A DNA stretch of 64,000 bases from Allosaccharopolyspora coralli (GCF_009664835.1 NZ_CP045929.1:3348001-3412000); one strand, 5' to 3'. Counted from the stretch's first letter, positions 26,092 to 35,434 are shown. A program made the numbers and translations. Notes: generated from the sequence alone by a model not told the origin.

Positions 26092-26346
26092 TGCGCTGTG
26101 CTCCTTCGTCCGGCCCGGGCGGATCTCGTGAACCCGCCGGGGAAATCTGCAGAACAACGCCCCTCGTCGGTGACCACCGGGCGCACCACGCAGTCTCGTG
26201 ACCGGGACCACGTCCACGCCAGGCTCGCTCGCCCAGATCTTGCGCAGCCGAACTGTGCACTTCGCACAGCGATCCCCGCATCATTCCGGACACGACTGGC
26301 CCTCCGGCGGGGCGTGTCGCCCTACTCGCCGGTAACCCGGGTCACG

Positions 26347-27603
26347 TCAGGTCCCGGAGGTGCCGGGAAGCTCCATCGCCGTGAGCGCCAACGACAGGGC
26401 CACGTAGGAGTCGCGACCGTGCAGCGGCCTGTCGATCAGCGTCGAGATCCGCTGCAGCCGATTGAGCACCGTGTTGCGGTGGCAATGCAGCCGCGTCCCG
26501 GTGTGCGCCGTGGAGCAGTTCTCGTCCAGCCACGCGGCCAACGTCTCCAGCAACACCTCCCGCTCACGCAACGGCAACGCGAGCACCGGCCCCAGACACG
26601 ACTCCAGCAACCGCTGCGCGAGGTCCGGCGACTGCACCAGCAAAGCCTGCGGATACCGGTCCGCCAACGAGACCAATCCCGTCGAACCGCGCGGCGAGGT
26701 GCCCATCGCCGTCATCGCCAACTGGTGCGCGAAGCCGACCTCCGCCAGTCCCCGCACCACCGGCGAGCACGCGACGCGCCCCCGGGCCAGCGGACGCATC
26801 GCGTCGAGGACCAGTGCCTCGGGGTGACGTTCGAGTGCCACCAGGCCGACGAGCGTGTCCGCCCGGACCTGCCACACCGACCGGACGTGCAGCGAGGCCA
26901 GGACGTGCTGCTGGCCGTGCAGAGCCGCACCGCCGTCCGGACCGACGTCGGCGACGACCACCAGATACGGGCCGCCCGGCGGCAGATCGAGCTCCTGGGC
27001 GGTGCGCTGCGCGAACGCGGTGTCCCGGCCACGGCCGGCGAGCAGGTCCTCGACGAGCGCGTGACGCCGCTGGTCGTCGCGGCGCCACCGTTCGAGTTCG
27101 GCGTTGCGGTACGCGGTGGACAGCTCCGAGGACAGCCCGTCGATCACCGTCCACATCGAGGTCGCCGCCCCGAGCAGCACGTCCGGTTCGACCCGCTCGG
27201 CCCGTGCCTGCTCGACCAGCGACTCCCAGACGATGCGCCCACCGAGCCGGAAGGTGCGCAACATGACCTCCAGCGGCACACCCTGTTCGGCCCGCCGCCG
27301 GCCGATCGCGGTCGCCACGTCGTCGGAGCCGGTGTCGACCGCGCCTCCCGATGCCTCGCTGAGGATGCGCAGCACCCGACCCAGGTAGCGCTGGCAGCCG
27401 TCCCACAGTTCCTCGTACGGGACCGGGCTGTAGTCGGTCCATTCCGGGTTGTCGGTGAAGATCGCGGCCATCAGCCGCTCCGCCAGCGCGGAGACGTCGC
27501 CGATCCGGGCGGTGGCCAGCGCTCGCGTGGTCGCCGCGCCGTCCGCGTCGTCCGGGACGGCGGACAGCGGGCTGAGGGGACCCTCGGCCGGCTCTGCTAC
27601 CAC
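26347..27603 (-). CDS. PucR-family (CdaR-type) transcriptional regulator
   Basis: A 418-residue regulator with a central GGDEF-like domain and the C-terminal PucR helix-turn-helix, visible as HTGTRLHCHRNTVLNRLQRI near the end. PucR proteins control purine, sugar-acid or amino-acid degradation genes in other bacteria. The GTG at 27603 is a guess without a strong ribosome site. It lies upstream of and parallel to the dehydrogenase operon, making that operon a reasonable target, but this is inference from position only. Confidence 0.85.
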   Translation of the reverse strand: MVAEPAEGPLSPLSAVPDDADGAATTRALATARIGDVSALAERLMAAIFTDNPEWTDYSPVPYEELWDGCQRYLGRVLRILSEASGGAVDTGSDDVATAIGRRRAEQGVPLEVMLRTFRLGGRIVWESLVEQARAERVEPDVLLGAATSMWTVIDGLSSELSTAYRNAELERWRRDDQRRHALVEDLLAGRGRDTAFAQRTAQELDLPPGGPYLVVVADVGPDGGAALHGQQHVLASLHVRSVWQVRADTLVGLVALERHPEALVLDAMRPLARGRVACSPVVRGLAEVGFAHQLAMTAMGTSPRGSTGLVSLADRYPQALLVQSPDLAQRLLESCLGPVLALPLREREVLLETLAAWLDENCSTAHTGTRLHCHRNTVLNRLQRISTLIDRPLHGRDSYVALSLALTAMELPGTSGT

Positions 27604-27643
27604 GCCGATCGAGGGTACCCGCCCGCACTCCCGCGCCCGTCGT

Positions 27644-28543
27644 TCAGCCGACGCCCAGCAACGCCTCCTGGGCGACGGTCGCGACCTGCCTGCCCTGCGG
27701 GTCGAACACGGCGCCCTGCGCGAGCACGCGCCCGTCCTCACCGACCGGCGAGTCCTGGTCGTAGAGCAGCCAGTCGTCGCTGCGCGCTTCCTGGTGGAAC
27801 CACATCGCGTGGTCGAGGCTGGCCATCCGCAGCCGGGGCGCGTGCCGGTCGAGGCCGTGGCGGAGCATCACGGGCTCCAGCAACGTCATGTCCGAGGCGT
27901 AGGCGAGCGCACAGGCGTGGATCAGCGGGTCCTCGGGCAGGGTCTCCCGAGTCTTGATCCACACCAGGTGCCTGGTCACGTCCTCCGGGCGTTGCCGGGG
28001 CGGGTACGGCGGGTCGTCGACGTGGCGCAGGTCGATCGCACGCGGCAGCTTCCACCAGTCCGGACCGTCCACGCGGTCCCGGGCGAGCCGCTCGTGCAAC
28101 GACAACAGAGTCTCCGGCGACGGTGCCGACGGGAACGCCTTCTGATGACGCACTCCCCCACGTCCACGCTGGAACGACACCGTCGCGGAGAAGACCTCGT
28201 GTCCGCCCTGCCGGGCTATCACACGCCGTGCCGAGGTGGACCCGCCGTCGCGGATCCGGTCGACGGAGTACTCGACGTGTTCGGCGGGACTCGCACCGCG
28301 AACGAACAACGCGTGCAGCGAGTGCACGGGACGACCGGCCTGCACGGTTCGCCCGGCGGCGGCGATCGACTGCGCCAGCAGGACACCACCGAACAGGCGC
28401 TGCGCGGGCCTCGGCTGAGTGCGCCCCCGGTACCGATCCGCCCCGAGAGCCTCGAGGTCGAGCAGCTCACGGAGCAGCGGAACGCCTTCGTATTCACCGA
28501 CCGTCACCGCGTTGACACGGGCCGTGCCAGCTCGATCGTCCAC
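27644..28543 (-). CDS. tesB: Acyl-CoA thioesterase II
   Basis: A 299-residue double hot-dog thioesterase that hydrolyses medium and long acyl-CoAs. Signatures are RLFGGVLLAQSIAAAG near the N-terminus, HSLHALFVRGA, the second-domain SLDHAMWFHQ and the ending LAQGAVFDPQGRQVATVAQE. Length is typical. GTG start at 28543. It is 41 bases upstream of the PucR regulator and on the same strand, so they may share an mRNA. Confidence 0.92.
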   Translation of the reverse strand: MDDRAGTARVNAVTVGEYEGVPLLRELLDLEALGADRYRGRTQPRPAQRLFGGVLLAQSIAAAGRTVQAGRPVHSLHALFVRGASPAEHVEYSVDRIRDGGSTSARRVIARQGGHEVFSATVSFQRGRGGVRHQKAFPSAPSPETLLSLHERLARDRVDGPDWWKLPRAIDLRHVDDPPYPPRQRPEDVTRHLVWIKTRETLPEDPLIHACALAYASDMTLLEPVMLRHGLDRHAPRLRMASLDHAMWFHQEARSDDWLLYDQDSPVGEDGRVLAQGAVFDPQGRQVATVAQEALLGVG

Positions 28544-28883
28544 AGTCGCCTCCGCGCCTCGTTCCCGTCTTCCCCATCCGCATCGTTCCTCACCGCTCCG
28601 ACCACGCGAGCCCGGCGTCCACTTTCCAGGCCTGACAACACTGAGTCCTCATTGGACAGTCACCTATCGTGTCAACCGAAAAACCGTGCGAAACCAACAG
28701 CTTTCCGGTCCGTCACGGCCACGATGAGAGACGAGTCACGCCGGGAATCGCGCGCGGCCGGATAACGTTTCGATGACCTGCGGCGACATTCTGGGTGAGA
28801 GCGGGTCGAGCATCGGATGTCGACCTTGTCACACACCGACCGAACACCGGTCGCCGAACCACGAACGCCCGGGGGTACCGAGA

Positions 28884-29036
28884 ATGCAGAGCAGCGGCCG
28901 CCACACCATCGTGTCGGTTGTGGGAACCGTCGCCACGGTCCTGTTGACCGTCGCACTGGCAGCTCAGGCACCGGAACCCGCCGCACCGGAGCACCCAACG
29001 CCGCAACCCGCGGCGTACGTGGGCGACCACCGCTGA
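28884..29036 (+). CDS. Small exported or membrane peptide (candidate)
   Basis: A 50-codon ORF in a roughly 600-base stretch (28544-29145) that otherwise holds no gene. The predicted peptide has a short polar start (MQSSGRHT), a hydrophobic stretch (VSVVGTVATVLLTVALAA) with a possible AQA cleavage site and a Pro/Ala-rich tail. Codon use is host-like, but there is no clear ribosome site and no recognised family. It may be a small secreted peptide or chance. Confidence 0.35.
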   Translation: MQSSGRHTIVSVVGTVATVLLTVALAAQAPEPAAPEHPTPQPAAYVGDHR

Positions 29037-29042
29037 CTCAGG

Positions 29043-29110
29043 GTGCATTGGGGAACTGGCTTGTGCCCGTAGGGCAGTACTCAAGAGGACCCCAACGCCG
29101 CGAGGGACGA
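29043..29110 (+). repeat. MITE-like repeat, partial copy (empty site for IS3 no. 2)
   Basis: Contains GTGCATTGGGGAACTG (29043-29058), GTGCCCGTAGGGCA (29063-29076) and GTACTCAAGAGGACCCC followed by AACGCCGCGAGG (29077-29105). The same blocks occur in order at 39727-39869 and continue at 41137-41152 on the other side of the second IS3 element. This copy lacks the outer terminal repeats. Confidence 0.75.
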
Positions 29111-29145
29111 ACCGGGGCCTTCTTGCGTACTTCCCGCCCACACCC

Positions 29146-30171
29146 TCACTCCCGGACGATCTCCTGCGGGTGCTTGTCGGCCCGAAGGCCCCGGTACCGC
29201 GGTTGGCGGAGCCTGCCGTCCCCGGTCCACTCCGAGAACACCACCTCGGCCACCAGCTCCGGCTCGACCCAGCGCACGCCGCGCTCCGGCACCGGGTCCG
29301 CCAACGGTGACGACGGCCGTTCCAACGCGACGAGTCTGGCCGTGATCGCACGCAGTCCCGCCTCGTCGAACCCGGTGCCCACCTTCCCGGCGTAGCGCAG
29401 ACGCACTCCTTCGGGTTCGTAGTAGCCGAGCAGCAGCGCGCCGAACCCGGAACGCGCCCCCTTCGGAGCTGTGAACCCGGCGACGACGAATTCCTGCGTG
29501 AGCACGCACGGCAGCTTCACCCAGTCCCGTGAGCGACCGGAACGGTACGGGGACGCGCTGCGCTTGGCGACCAACCCTTCCCACCCGTCGACCGCCGCCT
29601 GCTCGTACAGTCGTCGGCCGTGGCCGGCCGCGTGCTCGGTGTAACGCAGCGGCTCCGCGAACGGCACGAACTCTTGTAGCAGGCGCTTACGGGTCCGGAG
29701 TGGGAGACGTCGCAGATCGACACCACCGACGGCGATCAGGTCGAACAGGTAGTAATGGATGGTGATGCCCGAATTCCGAGCCGCCCGCGCGTCGGAGAGA
29801 TGCATGCGTCCCTGCAACGCGCCGAAGCTGGTCCGTAGGCCGTCGAAGGCCACCACCTCGCCGTCGACGACAAAGCCGGGCAGGCCGGAGAAGGCCTCGC
29901 TGATCTCGGGATACGCGGCGTCCACCCGACGCCCGCTCCGGGACCACAGCTCGGTGCCCGCCCCGTCCGCGCCGGCGACGAGGCGCATTCCGTCGAGCTT
30001 GCGTTCGAACAGCCAGGTCCTCGCGTCGTGCGGGGGAACGTCGTCAGCCTGGAACGGGCGGCTGTCACTGTCGGTGGCCAGCATCGGCGCGCACCAGGTG
30101 CCCGTCCACGGACGCAACAGCCGTTCCTCGCCTGCCGCGAGGAACGAGAACGGGTCGTCGCCGGTCACCAC
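29146..30171 (-). CDS. ATP-dependent DNA ligase
   Basis: A 341-residue ligase of the LigC/LigD-ligase type that seals nicks with ATP. The adenylated lysine is in FERKLDGMR; further nucleotidyltransferase motifs are VVDGEVVAFDG, EGLVAKR and RDWVKLP, followed by an OB-fold domain (VVAGFTAPKGARSGFGALLLGYY). No Ku, polymerase or nuclease domain is attached, and no ku gene is nearby. It is probably an accessory repair or end-joining ligase. Start GTG 30171, with a second GTG one codon later. Confidence 0.88.
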   Translation of the reverse strand: MVTGDDPFSFLAAGEERLLRPWTGTWCAPMLATDSDSRPFQADDVPPHDARTWLFERKLDGMRLVAGADGAGTELWSRSGRRVDAAYPEISEAFSGLPGFVVDGEVVAFDGLRTSFGALQGRMHLSDARAARNSGITIHYYLFDLIAVGGVDLRRLPLRTRKRLLQEFVPFAEPLRYTEHAAGHGRRLYEQAAVDGWEGLVAKRSASPYRSGRSRDWVKLPCVLTQEFVVAGFTAPKGARSGFGALLLGYYEPEGVRLRYAGKVGTGFDEAGLRAITARLVALERPSSPLADPVPERGVRWVEPELVAEVVFSEWTGDGRLRQPRYRGLRADKHPQEIVRE

Positions 30172-30338
30172 GGGTCACGAGTATCCGACTCGCGGGGCCG
30201 CGGCTCATCTACTACCCCAGTCGGTTACACGACCGTGTGAATGCGCGAAACTGGGAGGCGTCGCACACAGCGGCCTCCCGTCCTTACCCCCACGTGGGCT
30301 TCGTGTCCCCACCCGAGACCGCCCGAAGGTTTGAATCG

Positions 30339-31076
30339 ATGTCCAAGACGAGCAATCCGCTGGCCGCAGGCAGGAAAGGGCCTTCGACCAACGTCATCCT
30401 CACCGTCGTGGTCGCGTTGGTGGGCGTACTGGTGATCGGCGGTGTGCTGCTGTTCGCCGGCGGCGGCGGCTCCTTCGGTGGCGGACAGGCGGTGCCTGCC
30501 CAGACGCTGCAGCGGGAGAACCCCAACCAGGTACTGCAGTCCGAGGACCAGAAGGTGCAGGTCACCGAGTTCCTCGACTACCAGTGCCCGTCGTGCGCGC
30601 AGTACTACCAGCAGGTCACCAGCCCGATCGAGGACCAGTACCAAGGCAAGATCGATTTCACCGTGCGGAACTTCCCGCTGACCCAGGCGCACCCGCTCGC
30701 CATGCCGGCCGCGCAGGCTGCCGAGGCCGCCGGAATGCAGGGCAAGTTCAAGGAGATGTACCACCAGATCTTCGACAACTACCAGCAGTGGGCCGTCGCC
30801 CCGGGCGGGCAGAGCGTGCAGCAGGACCCGGCTCGGGCCACTGCGACGTTCGAGCAGTACGCGCAGCAGATCGGCCTCGACATGGCCAAGTTCCGGCAGG
30901 ACCGGGATTCCGACCAGGTCAGCCAGCGCATCGAACAGGACATGAGCGACGGCCAGCAGGCCGGTGTCTCCGGTACGCCGACGATCTTCGTCAACGGCGA
31001 GAAGTGGGAGCCCAGCGGCGGCGGTGACCCCGCGCAGCAGTTCAAGGAGCGGATCGACCAGGAGCTCGCCAAGTGA
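30339..31076 (+). CDS. Membrane-anchored DsbA-family thiol oxidoreductase
   Basis: A 245-residue protein with one N-terminal membrane anchor (residues 18-42) and an extracytoplasmic thioredoxin-fold domain with active site CPSC (83-86) and cis-proline loop SGTPTIFVNG. It should introduce disulfides into exported proteins. The GTGA overlap with the VKOR gene shows the redox pair is co-expressed: VKOR reoxidises the DsbA protein. The ATG at 30339 gives the normal topology. Confidence 0.92.
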   Translation: MSKTSNPLAAGRKGPSTNVILTVVVALVGVLVIGGVLLFAGGGGSFGGGQAVPAQTLQRENPNQVLQSEDQKVQVTEFLDYQCPSCAQYYQQVTSPIEDQYQGKIDFTVRNFPLTQAHPLAMPAAQAAEAAGMQGKFKEMYHQIFDNYQQWAVAPGGQSVQQDPARATATFEQYAQQIGLDMAKFRQDRDSDQVSQRIEQDMSDGQQAGVSGTPTIFVNGEKWEPSGGGDPAQQFKERIDQELAK

Positions 31077-31711
31077 GCGCACCTGCGGCGGCCGCACCGT
31101 CGCCCGCCGAGACCACCGACCAGCGACCTCGCGGTCCGTTCGAGCGGATCGTGGCCTGGCTGTGCGTGCTCGGCGGGGTGGCCGGCCTGGTGAGCGCGTT
31201 CGCGCTCACGCTGGAGAAGATCGCCACGATCAGCAACCCCGGCTACCAGCCGAGCTGCAACCTCAACCCGATCATCTCCTGCGGGTCGGTCATGAAGAGC
31301 TGGCAGGGCTCGACGTTCGGGTTCCCGAACCCGCTGATCGGCCTGGTCGCCTACGGGGCGCTCATCACGATCGGCGTCGCGCTGCTCGCCGGCTTCCGAC
31401 CGCCGCGCTGGTTCTGGGTCGGCCTGCAGGTCGGCACCGGCCTCGGTCTGCTGTTCGTGTTCTGGCTCATCTACTCGAGCCTGTACTCGATCTCCGCGCT
31501 GTGCCCGTACTGCATGGTCGTCTGGGTCGCCACGATCGTCGTGTTCTGGTACGTCACGATGCACAACCTCGAGCGCGGGCATCTCGGCGTGAACGGACCC
31601 GCCGCACAGGGACTCGCGCGCTTCCACAGCCTGGGGCTCGCGGTGTTCTTCCTGGTGATCATCGGATTCATCCTTCAGGCGTTCTGGATGTTCTGGTCGA
31701 CGCTGCTCTGA
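31073..31711 (+). CDS. Vitamin K epoxide reductase (VKOR)-family protein
   Basis: A 212-residue membrane protein with four core helices plus a C-terminal one. The loop cysteines (Cys62, Cys70) and the quinone-proximal CPYC (144-147) match bacterial VKOR. It passes electrons from the DsbA partner to menaquinone, replacing DsbB as in other actinobacteria. GTG start within the dsbA stop. Confidence 0.93.
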   Translation: MSAPAAAAPSPAETTDQRPRGPFERIVAWLCVLGGVAGLVSAFALTLEKIATISNPGYQPSCNLNPIISCGSVMKSWQGSTFGFPNPLIGLVAYGALITIGVALLAGFRPPRWFWVGLQVGTGLGLLFVFWLIYSSLYSISALCPYCMVVWVATIVVFWYVTMHNLERGHLGVNGPAAQGLARFHSLGLAVFFLVIIGFILQAFWMFWSTLL

Positions 31712-31728
31712 GTACCGTGGCCGGCCCC

Positions 31729-31754
31729 GTTTACGTACGCTCTCGCTCGGGTAA
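31729..31754 (+). promoter_or_regulatory. SigF/SigB-type promoter of rsbW-sigF
   Basis: GTTT (31729-31732), 16-base spacer, GGGTAA (31749-31754). This is the consensus of the actinobacterial stress sigma factors of the SigB/SigF group and lies 46 bases before the anti-sigma gene, implying that the sigma factor drives its own operon. Confidence 0.78.
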
Positions 31755-31799
31755 CACTGCTGCCATGAGAACGGATCACCGCCCTGGAGGGGGACACCG

Positions 31800-32237
31800 A
31801 TGAGCGCGGAGCGAGGCCTGGACGTCTCCGACGGGGTGAGCGCCGGGACGTCCCACGTGGTCGAGGTGCGAGTGGACGCCGACCCGGGGCAGCTCTCGGT
31901 GCTCCGTGCCGTCATCGGCGACCTCGCCATGCGCGCGGACTTCGATGTCGACGCCATCGCCGATCTGCGTCTCGCCGTGGACGAGGCGTGTTCCTCCCTG
32001 GTCCGGCTGGCCAGCAGTGGGTCGACTCTCGTATGCCGGGTCACACCCGAGGACTCGGGTATCAGTGTCACCGCGGAGGCGCTCAGCGACGAGCAAGCCG
32101 GGCCCCGTACGGACACCTTCAGCTGGCGAGTGCTGACCGCCCTCACCGATACGGTGAACGCCGTCGTCGACACCGACGACAACGGGCAGAACGTCGTGCG
32201 GCTCGACCTCACGAAGCGACGGACGGCCGGTCGGTGA
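31800..32237 (+). CDS. RsbW-type anti-sigma factor (HATPase)
   Basis: A 145-residue serine-kinase/anti-sigma factor of the RsbW/UsfX type with the GHKL ATP fold; LRLAVDEACSSLVRLAS is the N-box helix. It would bind and hold SigF until displaced by an anti-anti-sigma factor (none encoded here). ATG follows GGAGGGGGACACCG. Its stop overlaps the sigma start (GTGA), the usual rsbW-sigF arrangement. Confidence 0.88.
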   Translation: MSAERGLDVSDGVSAGTSHVVEVRVDADPGQLSVLRAVIGDLAMRADFDVDAIADLRLAVDEACSSLVRLASSGSTLVCRVTPEDSGISVTAEALSDEQAGPRTDTFSWRVLTALTDTVNAVVDTDDNGQNVVRLDLTKRRTAGR

Positions 32238-33040
32238 CACCGACTCATCCGGACACCGAAGAGTCGAGGGACGACAAGCGTTACGCCGAGATGGCACCGC
32301 TGTTCCAGGAACACGCGGCTCTCGACGCGAGCGACGCTCGCCGCGAGGAACTGCGGGACACGCTGGTCACCGAGCATCTGCCTGTCGCACGGCACATCGC
32401 GCGTCGTTTCAGTCATCGCGGTGAGTCGCTCGAGGACCTCACCCAGGTGGCGACCGTCGGCCTGATCAACGCCGTCGACCGGTTCGACCCGTCGCGGGGG
32501 GTGGACTTCCTGTCCTACGCGGTGCCCACGATCATGGGTGAAGTGCGACGGCACTTCCGCGACACCGGGTGGGCGGTGCGGGTTCCGCGCCGGTTGCAGG
32601 AGCTGCACCTGTCGGTCTCGTCGGGAATTTCCTCGCTGTCCCAGGAACTCGGCCGCGCCCCGACACCCACCGAACTCGCCACCCACCTGGGTGTCGGCAA
32701 GGAAGAGGTGTACCAGGGCCTCGACGCCGGTAACGCATACCGCAGCAGTTCGCTGGACGAGCTGCTCACCGCGACCGACGACATCCCGCTGCGGGAGGCG
32801 ATGGGCAGTGACGACTCCGCGCTCTCCGAGGTCGAGAACCGGGAGGCGATCCGGCCGCTGCTCGACGAGCTCGGCGAACGGGAACGCCAGATCCTGCTGC
32901 TGCGGTTCTTCCGGTCGATGACCCAGACCCAGATCGCCGAGCAGCTCGGCATCTCGCAGATGCACGTCTCCCGGCTGCTCGCGCGCACCCTCGCGTGGCT
33001 GCGTGAGCGACTCGACAACGACACCCCCGCGCCGGACTGA
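32234..33040 (+). CDS. sigF: SigB/SigF-family RNA polymerase sigma factor
   Basis: A 268-residue group 3 sigma factor. Region 2 reads EDLTQVATVGLINAVDRFDP and YAVPTIMGEVRRHFRD; region 3 contains ELGRAPTPTELATHLGV; region 4 helix-turn-helix is TQTQIAEQLGISQMHVSRLL. It should direct polymerase to GTTT/GGGTA promoters such as the one at 31729, giving autoregulation, and controls stress or differentiation genes in relatives. GTG start at 32234 within the rsbW stop. Confidence 0.92.
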   Translation: MTPTHPDTEESRDDKRYAEMAPLFQEHAALDASDARREELRDTLVTEHLPVARHIARRFSHRGESLEDLTQVATVGLINAVDRFDPSRGVDFLSYAVPTIMGEVRRHFRDTGWAVRVPRRLQELHLSVSSGISSLSQELGRAPTPTELATHLGVGKEEVYQGLDAGNAYRSSSLDELLTATDDIPLREAMGSDDSALSEVENREAIRPLLDELGERERQILLLRFFRSMTQTQIAEQLGISQMHVSRLLARTLAWLRERLDNDTPAPD

Positions 33041-33053
33041 TTCTCCTCAAGAG

Positions 33054-33117
33054 CGGTTGGACTGCGTTGGTGGTGCCGTAGCGGAACCTCACCTCGCGGC
33101 TGGCCGACCACGAGGTG
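33054..33117 (+). repeat. 3'-end repeat element, copy B (after sigF)
   Basis: GTAGCGGAACCTCACCTCG (33078-33096) preceded by GTTGGACTGCGTTGGTGGT, starting about 14 bases after the sigF stop. CACCTCG (33090-33096) can pair with CGAGGTG (33111-33117). The next 30 bases lead into a second, oppositely oriented copy. Confidence 0.7.
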
Positions 33118-33147
33118 AACCGGCGTGTCCACTGAGAATTCCGGACG

Positions 33148-33330
33148 GCTGTCGTCGCGTCGTGTCGGCGGCCGAAGCCGCTGAGCCATCACCGCGTACG
33201 CAGCCCGTCCACCGGTGGGTTCTCAGCGCCGCCCTCGCGAGGACCGCGGTTTCGCTGCGTAGGTCGCTACTCGAGAACCGATCCCGCAGCGAGGACGGCG
33301 CTGAGGTTCCGCCACCCGACCACCGAGCAA
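33148..33330 (-). repeat. Long dispersed repeat ending in 3'-end element, copy C (after BCCT gene)
   Basis: About 183 bases closely similar to 41441-41620. On the minus strand it starts TTGCTCGGTGGTCGGGTGGC (from 33330 down), 24 bases after the stop of the BCCT carrier, and includes GGAACCTCAG. Together with copy B it fills the gap between convergent sigF and the BCCT gene (33041-33353), which holds no other gene. Confidence 0.75.
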
Positions 33331-33353
33331 GCCCCTTCGGGTAGGAGCGCCGA

Positions 33354-35045
33354 TCAGGTGTCCGGGTCCTTCGTGGCCACTGTGGAACCGCCCGATCCGG
33401 CTCCCGCGCGGGAGTCCGGCTCCACCGACTCGTCGCCGCCGGAATCCGCCGTGGAACCCGGCCTGCGTTGCGAGCTCTCGCGCATGGACACCAGCGGGCT
33501 CGGCGCTGGCGGCACCGTGACCAGGCCGCGTTCGTCCGAGAGCCCGCGCACGAGGCCGACACACGTGAACAGCAACACGATGCAGAACGGTAGTCCGGCG
33601 AGGATCGACGCGGTCTGCAGCGCGCTCAACGCGTCCTCGCCGCTCGCGGCTCCCGCCAGCAGCAGGATCGCCGCGATCACTCCTTCCAGAATCGCCCAGA
33701 ACAGGCGCTGCTGCCACCGCGGGTGCGGGTCGCCGCCGTTGGTGAGGATGTCGACCACCAGCGATCCCGAGTCGGACGAGGTGGCGAAGAACAGCACCAC
33801 GACGATGATGGCGACCACCGACGCCAATCCGGCCAATATCTCCGGTATCGGCAACTGACTGAACAGGACGAACAGCGCGGTCTCGGCGCTGGCTTCGCCG
33901 ATCGGGTTGGCCGGGTTGTCCTGCAGCCGGTTCAGCGCCGCGTCACCGAAGACGGTCAGCCACACCATCGACGCGCCGACGGGAGCGAACAGGGCGCCTG
34001 CGATGAACGACCGGATCGTGCGCCCGTAGGAGATGCGGGCGAGGAACATGCCGACGAACGGGGACCACGAGATCCACCAGCCCCAGTAGAACAACGTCCA
34101 GGTGCCCTGCCACTCCTGGGCGGATTCGCTGCCCGGGTACGTTTCGAAGCTCGTCAGCGGCAGGTTCTGCAAGTAGGTGCCGACGTTGGCCGCCAGCGCG
34201 TTGAGCAGGTCGCGCGAGGACGCGAAGACGAACACGAAGATCATCAGCGCGAACGCCAGCCACAGGTTGATCAGCGACAGGTTCCGGATGCCCTTGTCGA
34301 TGCCGAGCATCACGGACACGACCGCGACCGCCGTGATCGCCAGGATCAGAACGACCTGCAAGAACGTGGTGTTCTCGATGCCGAAAAGCGTCTCCAGCCC
34401 GGCGCCGACCTGCTGGCCGCCGAGTCCCAGCGACGTGGCGAGGCCGAACAGCGTGCCGAACACCGCGAGGATGTCGATCGTGTTGCCGATCCAACCGTTC
34501 ATGCGCTCGCCGATGAGCGGGTAGAAGGCGGCGGCCGGGCGCAGCGGCAACCCGCGCCGGAAGGCGAAGTAGCCGAGGGACACGCCGAGCACGATGTAGA
34601 TCGCCCACGGGTGCAGTCCCCAGTGGAAGAAGGTGAGGTTCATGGCGTTGGCGGCGGCTTCCTGGGTGCCGCCTTCGCCGGTGGGTGGCTCGAGGTAGTG
34701 CGAGACCGGCTCACTGACCGCGTAGTAGACGAGCCCGATGCCCATCCCTGCGGTGAACAGCATCGCGAACCAGGCGAGCTTGCTGTATTCGGGCTTGGAG
34801 TCCGGCGGCCCGAGTCGCACCGACCCGTAGCGGCTGCACATCAACACGATCACGAAGATCAGGAAGAAGCTGGCGGCGATGATGTAGAGCCACTCGAAGT
34901 TCATGGTGATGAACGTGTTCGCCCCGCTCGCCGCGGTGCTCAACGCCCCCGGAGCGATGACACCCCAGAGCACCAGGGCGATCGCGATGACCCCCGAGAT
35001 GATGAACACCGGGGGGTTGGTGTGCGTTCTCAGGTAGTTCCACAT
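33354..35045 (-). CDS. BCCT-family betaine/choline/carnitine transporter
   Basis: A 563-residue carrier with 12 predicted helices that imports compatible solutes with sodium. BCCT signatures are GMGIGLVYYAVSEPVSHY and the Trp-rich helix WTLFYWGWWISWSPFVGMFL, with LARISYGRTIR after it. The last 60 residues are a hydrophilic Ser/Pro/Gly-rich tail, the part that senses osmotic state in BetP. ATG at 35045 is used; AGAGGTGGG lies before it, though a GTG at 35069 is possible. With nhaA next door it suggests salt adaptation. Confidence 0.92.
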   Translation of the reverse strand: MWNYLRTHTNPPVFIISGVIAIALVLWGVIAPGALSTAASGANTFITMNFEWLYIIAASFFLIFVIVLMCSRYGSVRLGPPDSKPEYSKLAWFAMLFTAGMGIGLVYYAVSEPVSHYLEPPTGEGGTQEAAANAMNLTFFHWGLHPWAIYIVLGVSLGYFAFRRGLPLRPAAAFYPLIGERMNGWIGNTIDILAVFGTLFGLATSLGLGGQQVGAGLETLFGIENTTFLQVVLILAITAVAVVSVMLGIDKGIRNLSLINLWLAFALMIFVFVFASSRDLLNALAANVGTYLQNLPLTSFETYPGSESAQEWQGTWTLFYWGWWISWSPFVGMFLARISYGRTIRSFIAGALFAPVGASMVWLTVFGDAALNRLQDNPANPIGEASAETALFVLFSQLPIPEILAGLASVVAIIVVVLFFATSSDSGSLVVDILTNGGDPHPRWQQRLFWAILEGVIAAILLLAGAASGEDALSALQTASILAGLPFCIVLLFTCVGLVRGLSDERGLVTVPPAPSPLVSMRESSQRRPGSTADSGGDESVEPDSRAGAGSGGSTVATKDPDT

Positions 35046-35434
35046 CGCAGGCCCACCTCTTCGTGTCAATGACCCGTGCGCACGGCATCTTCACGCTAGG
35101 TCCCATGACACTCCCGGGCGACGCCACGCGCAATTCCGATACCGGACGGAAACGTTCTTGCCGCCGTGCGCTCCCCTGGTGGTCACCGTGTGAATACGTT
35201 GCGCCGGGACAGCACTCTTGTCTCCGCGCTGGGTCCCCACCTCGACTCACACTGTCTACTCAACGTAGTCGATGCTGGTCAGCCCGAACCGTGCAAAACG
35301 CGCGTCAGCTCGGCCGGGCGTCTGCCGCGCATACTCGGAGGCACTCGGAACGGCTCGCGTAGGATCACGTCCGGTGTGCCGGGAAGTCTGGTCGGCGAAG
35401 TTTCTCCGTTTCCGACGAGAGGTAGGACGGCCGG
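35046..35434. other. Intergenic region between divergent BCCT and nhaA genes
   Basis: About 390 bases with no convincing gene. It must hold the promoters for both osmotic/sodium transport genes. A TAGGAT box lies near 35358-35363 on the nhaA side; no operator-like palindrome stands out. Confidence 0.5.

Noticed and set aside
24565-27957. Very long open frame (1130 codons) on the plus strand
   Set aside because: It runs opposite to lpdA and the PucR gene, its translation is Arg/Val/Asp/Gly-biased with no domain, and the minus-strand genes match known families along their whole length. It is a codon-bias shadow of GC-rich genes.
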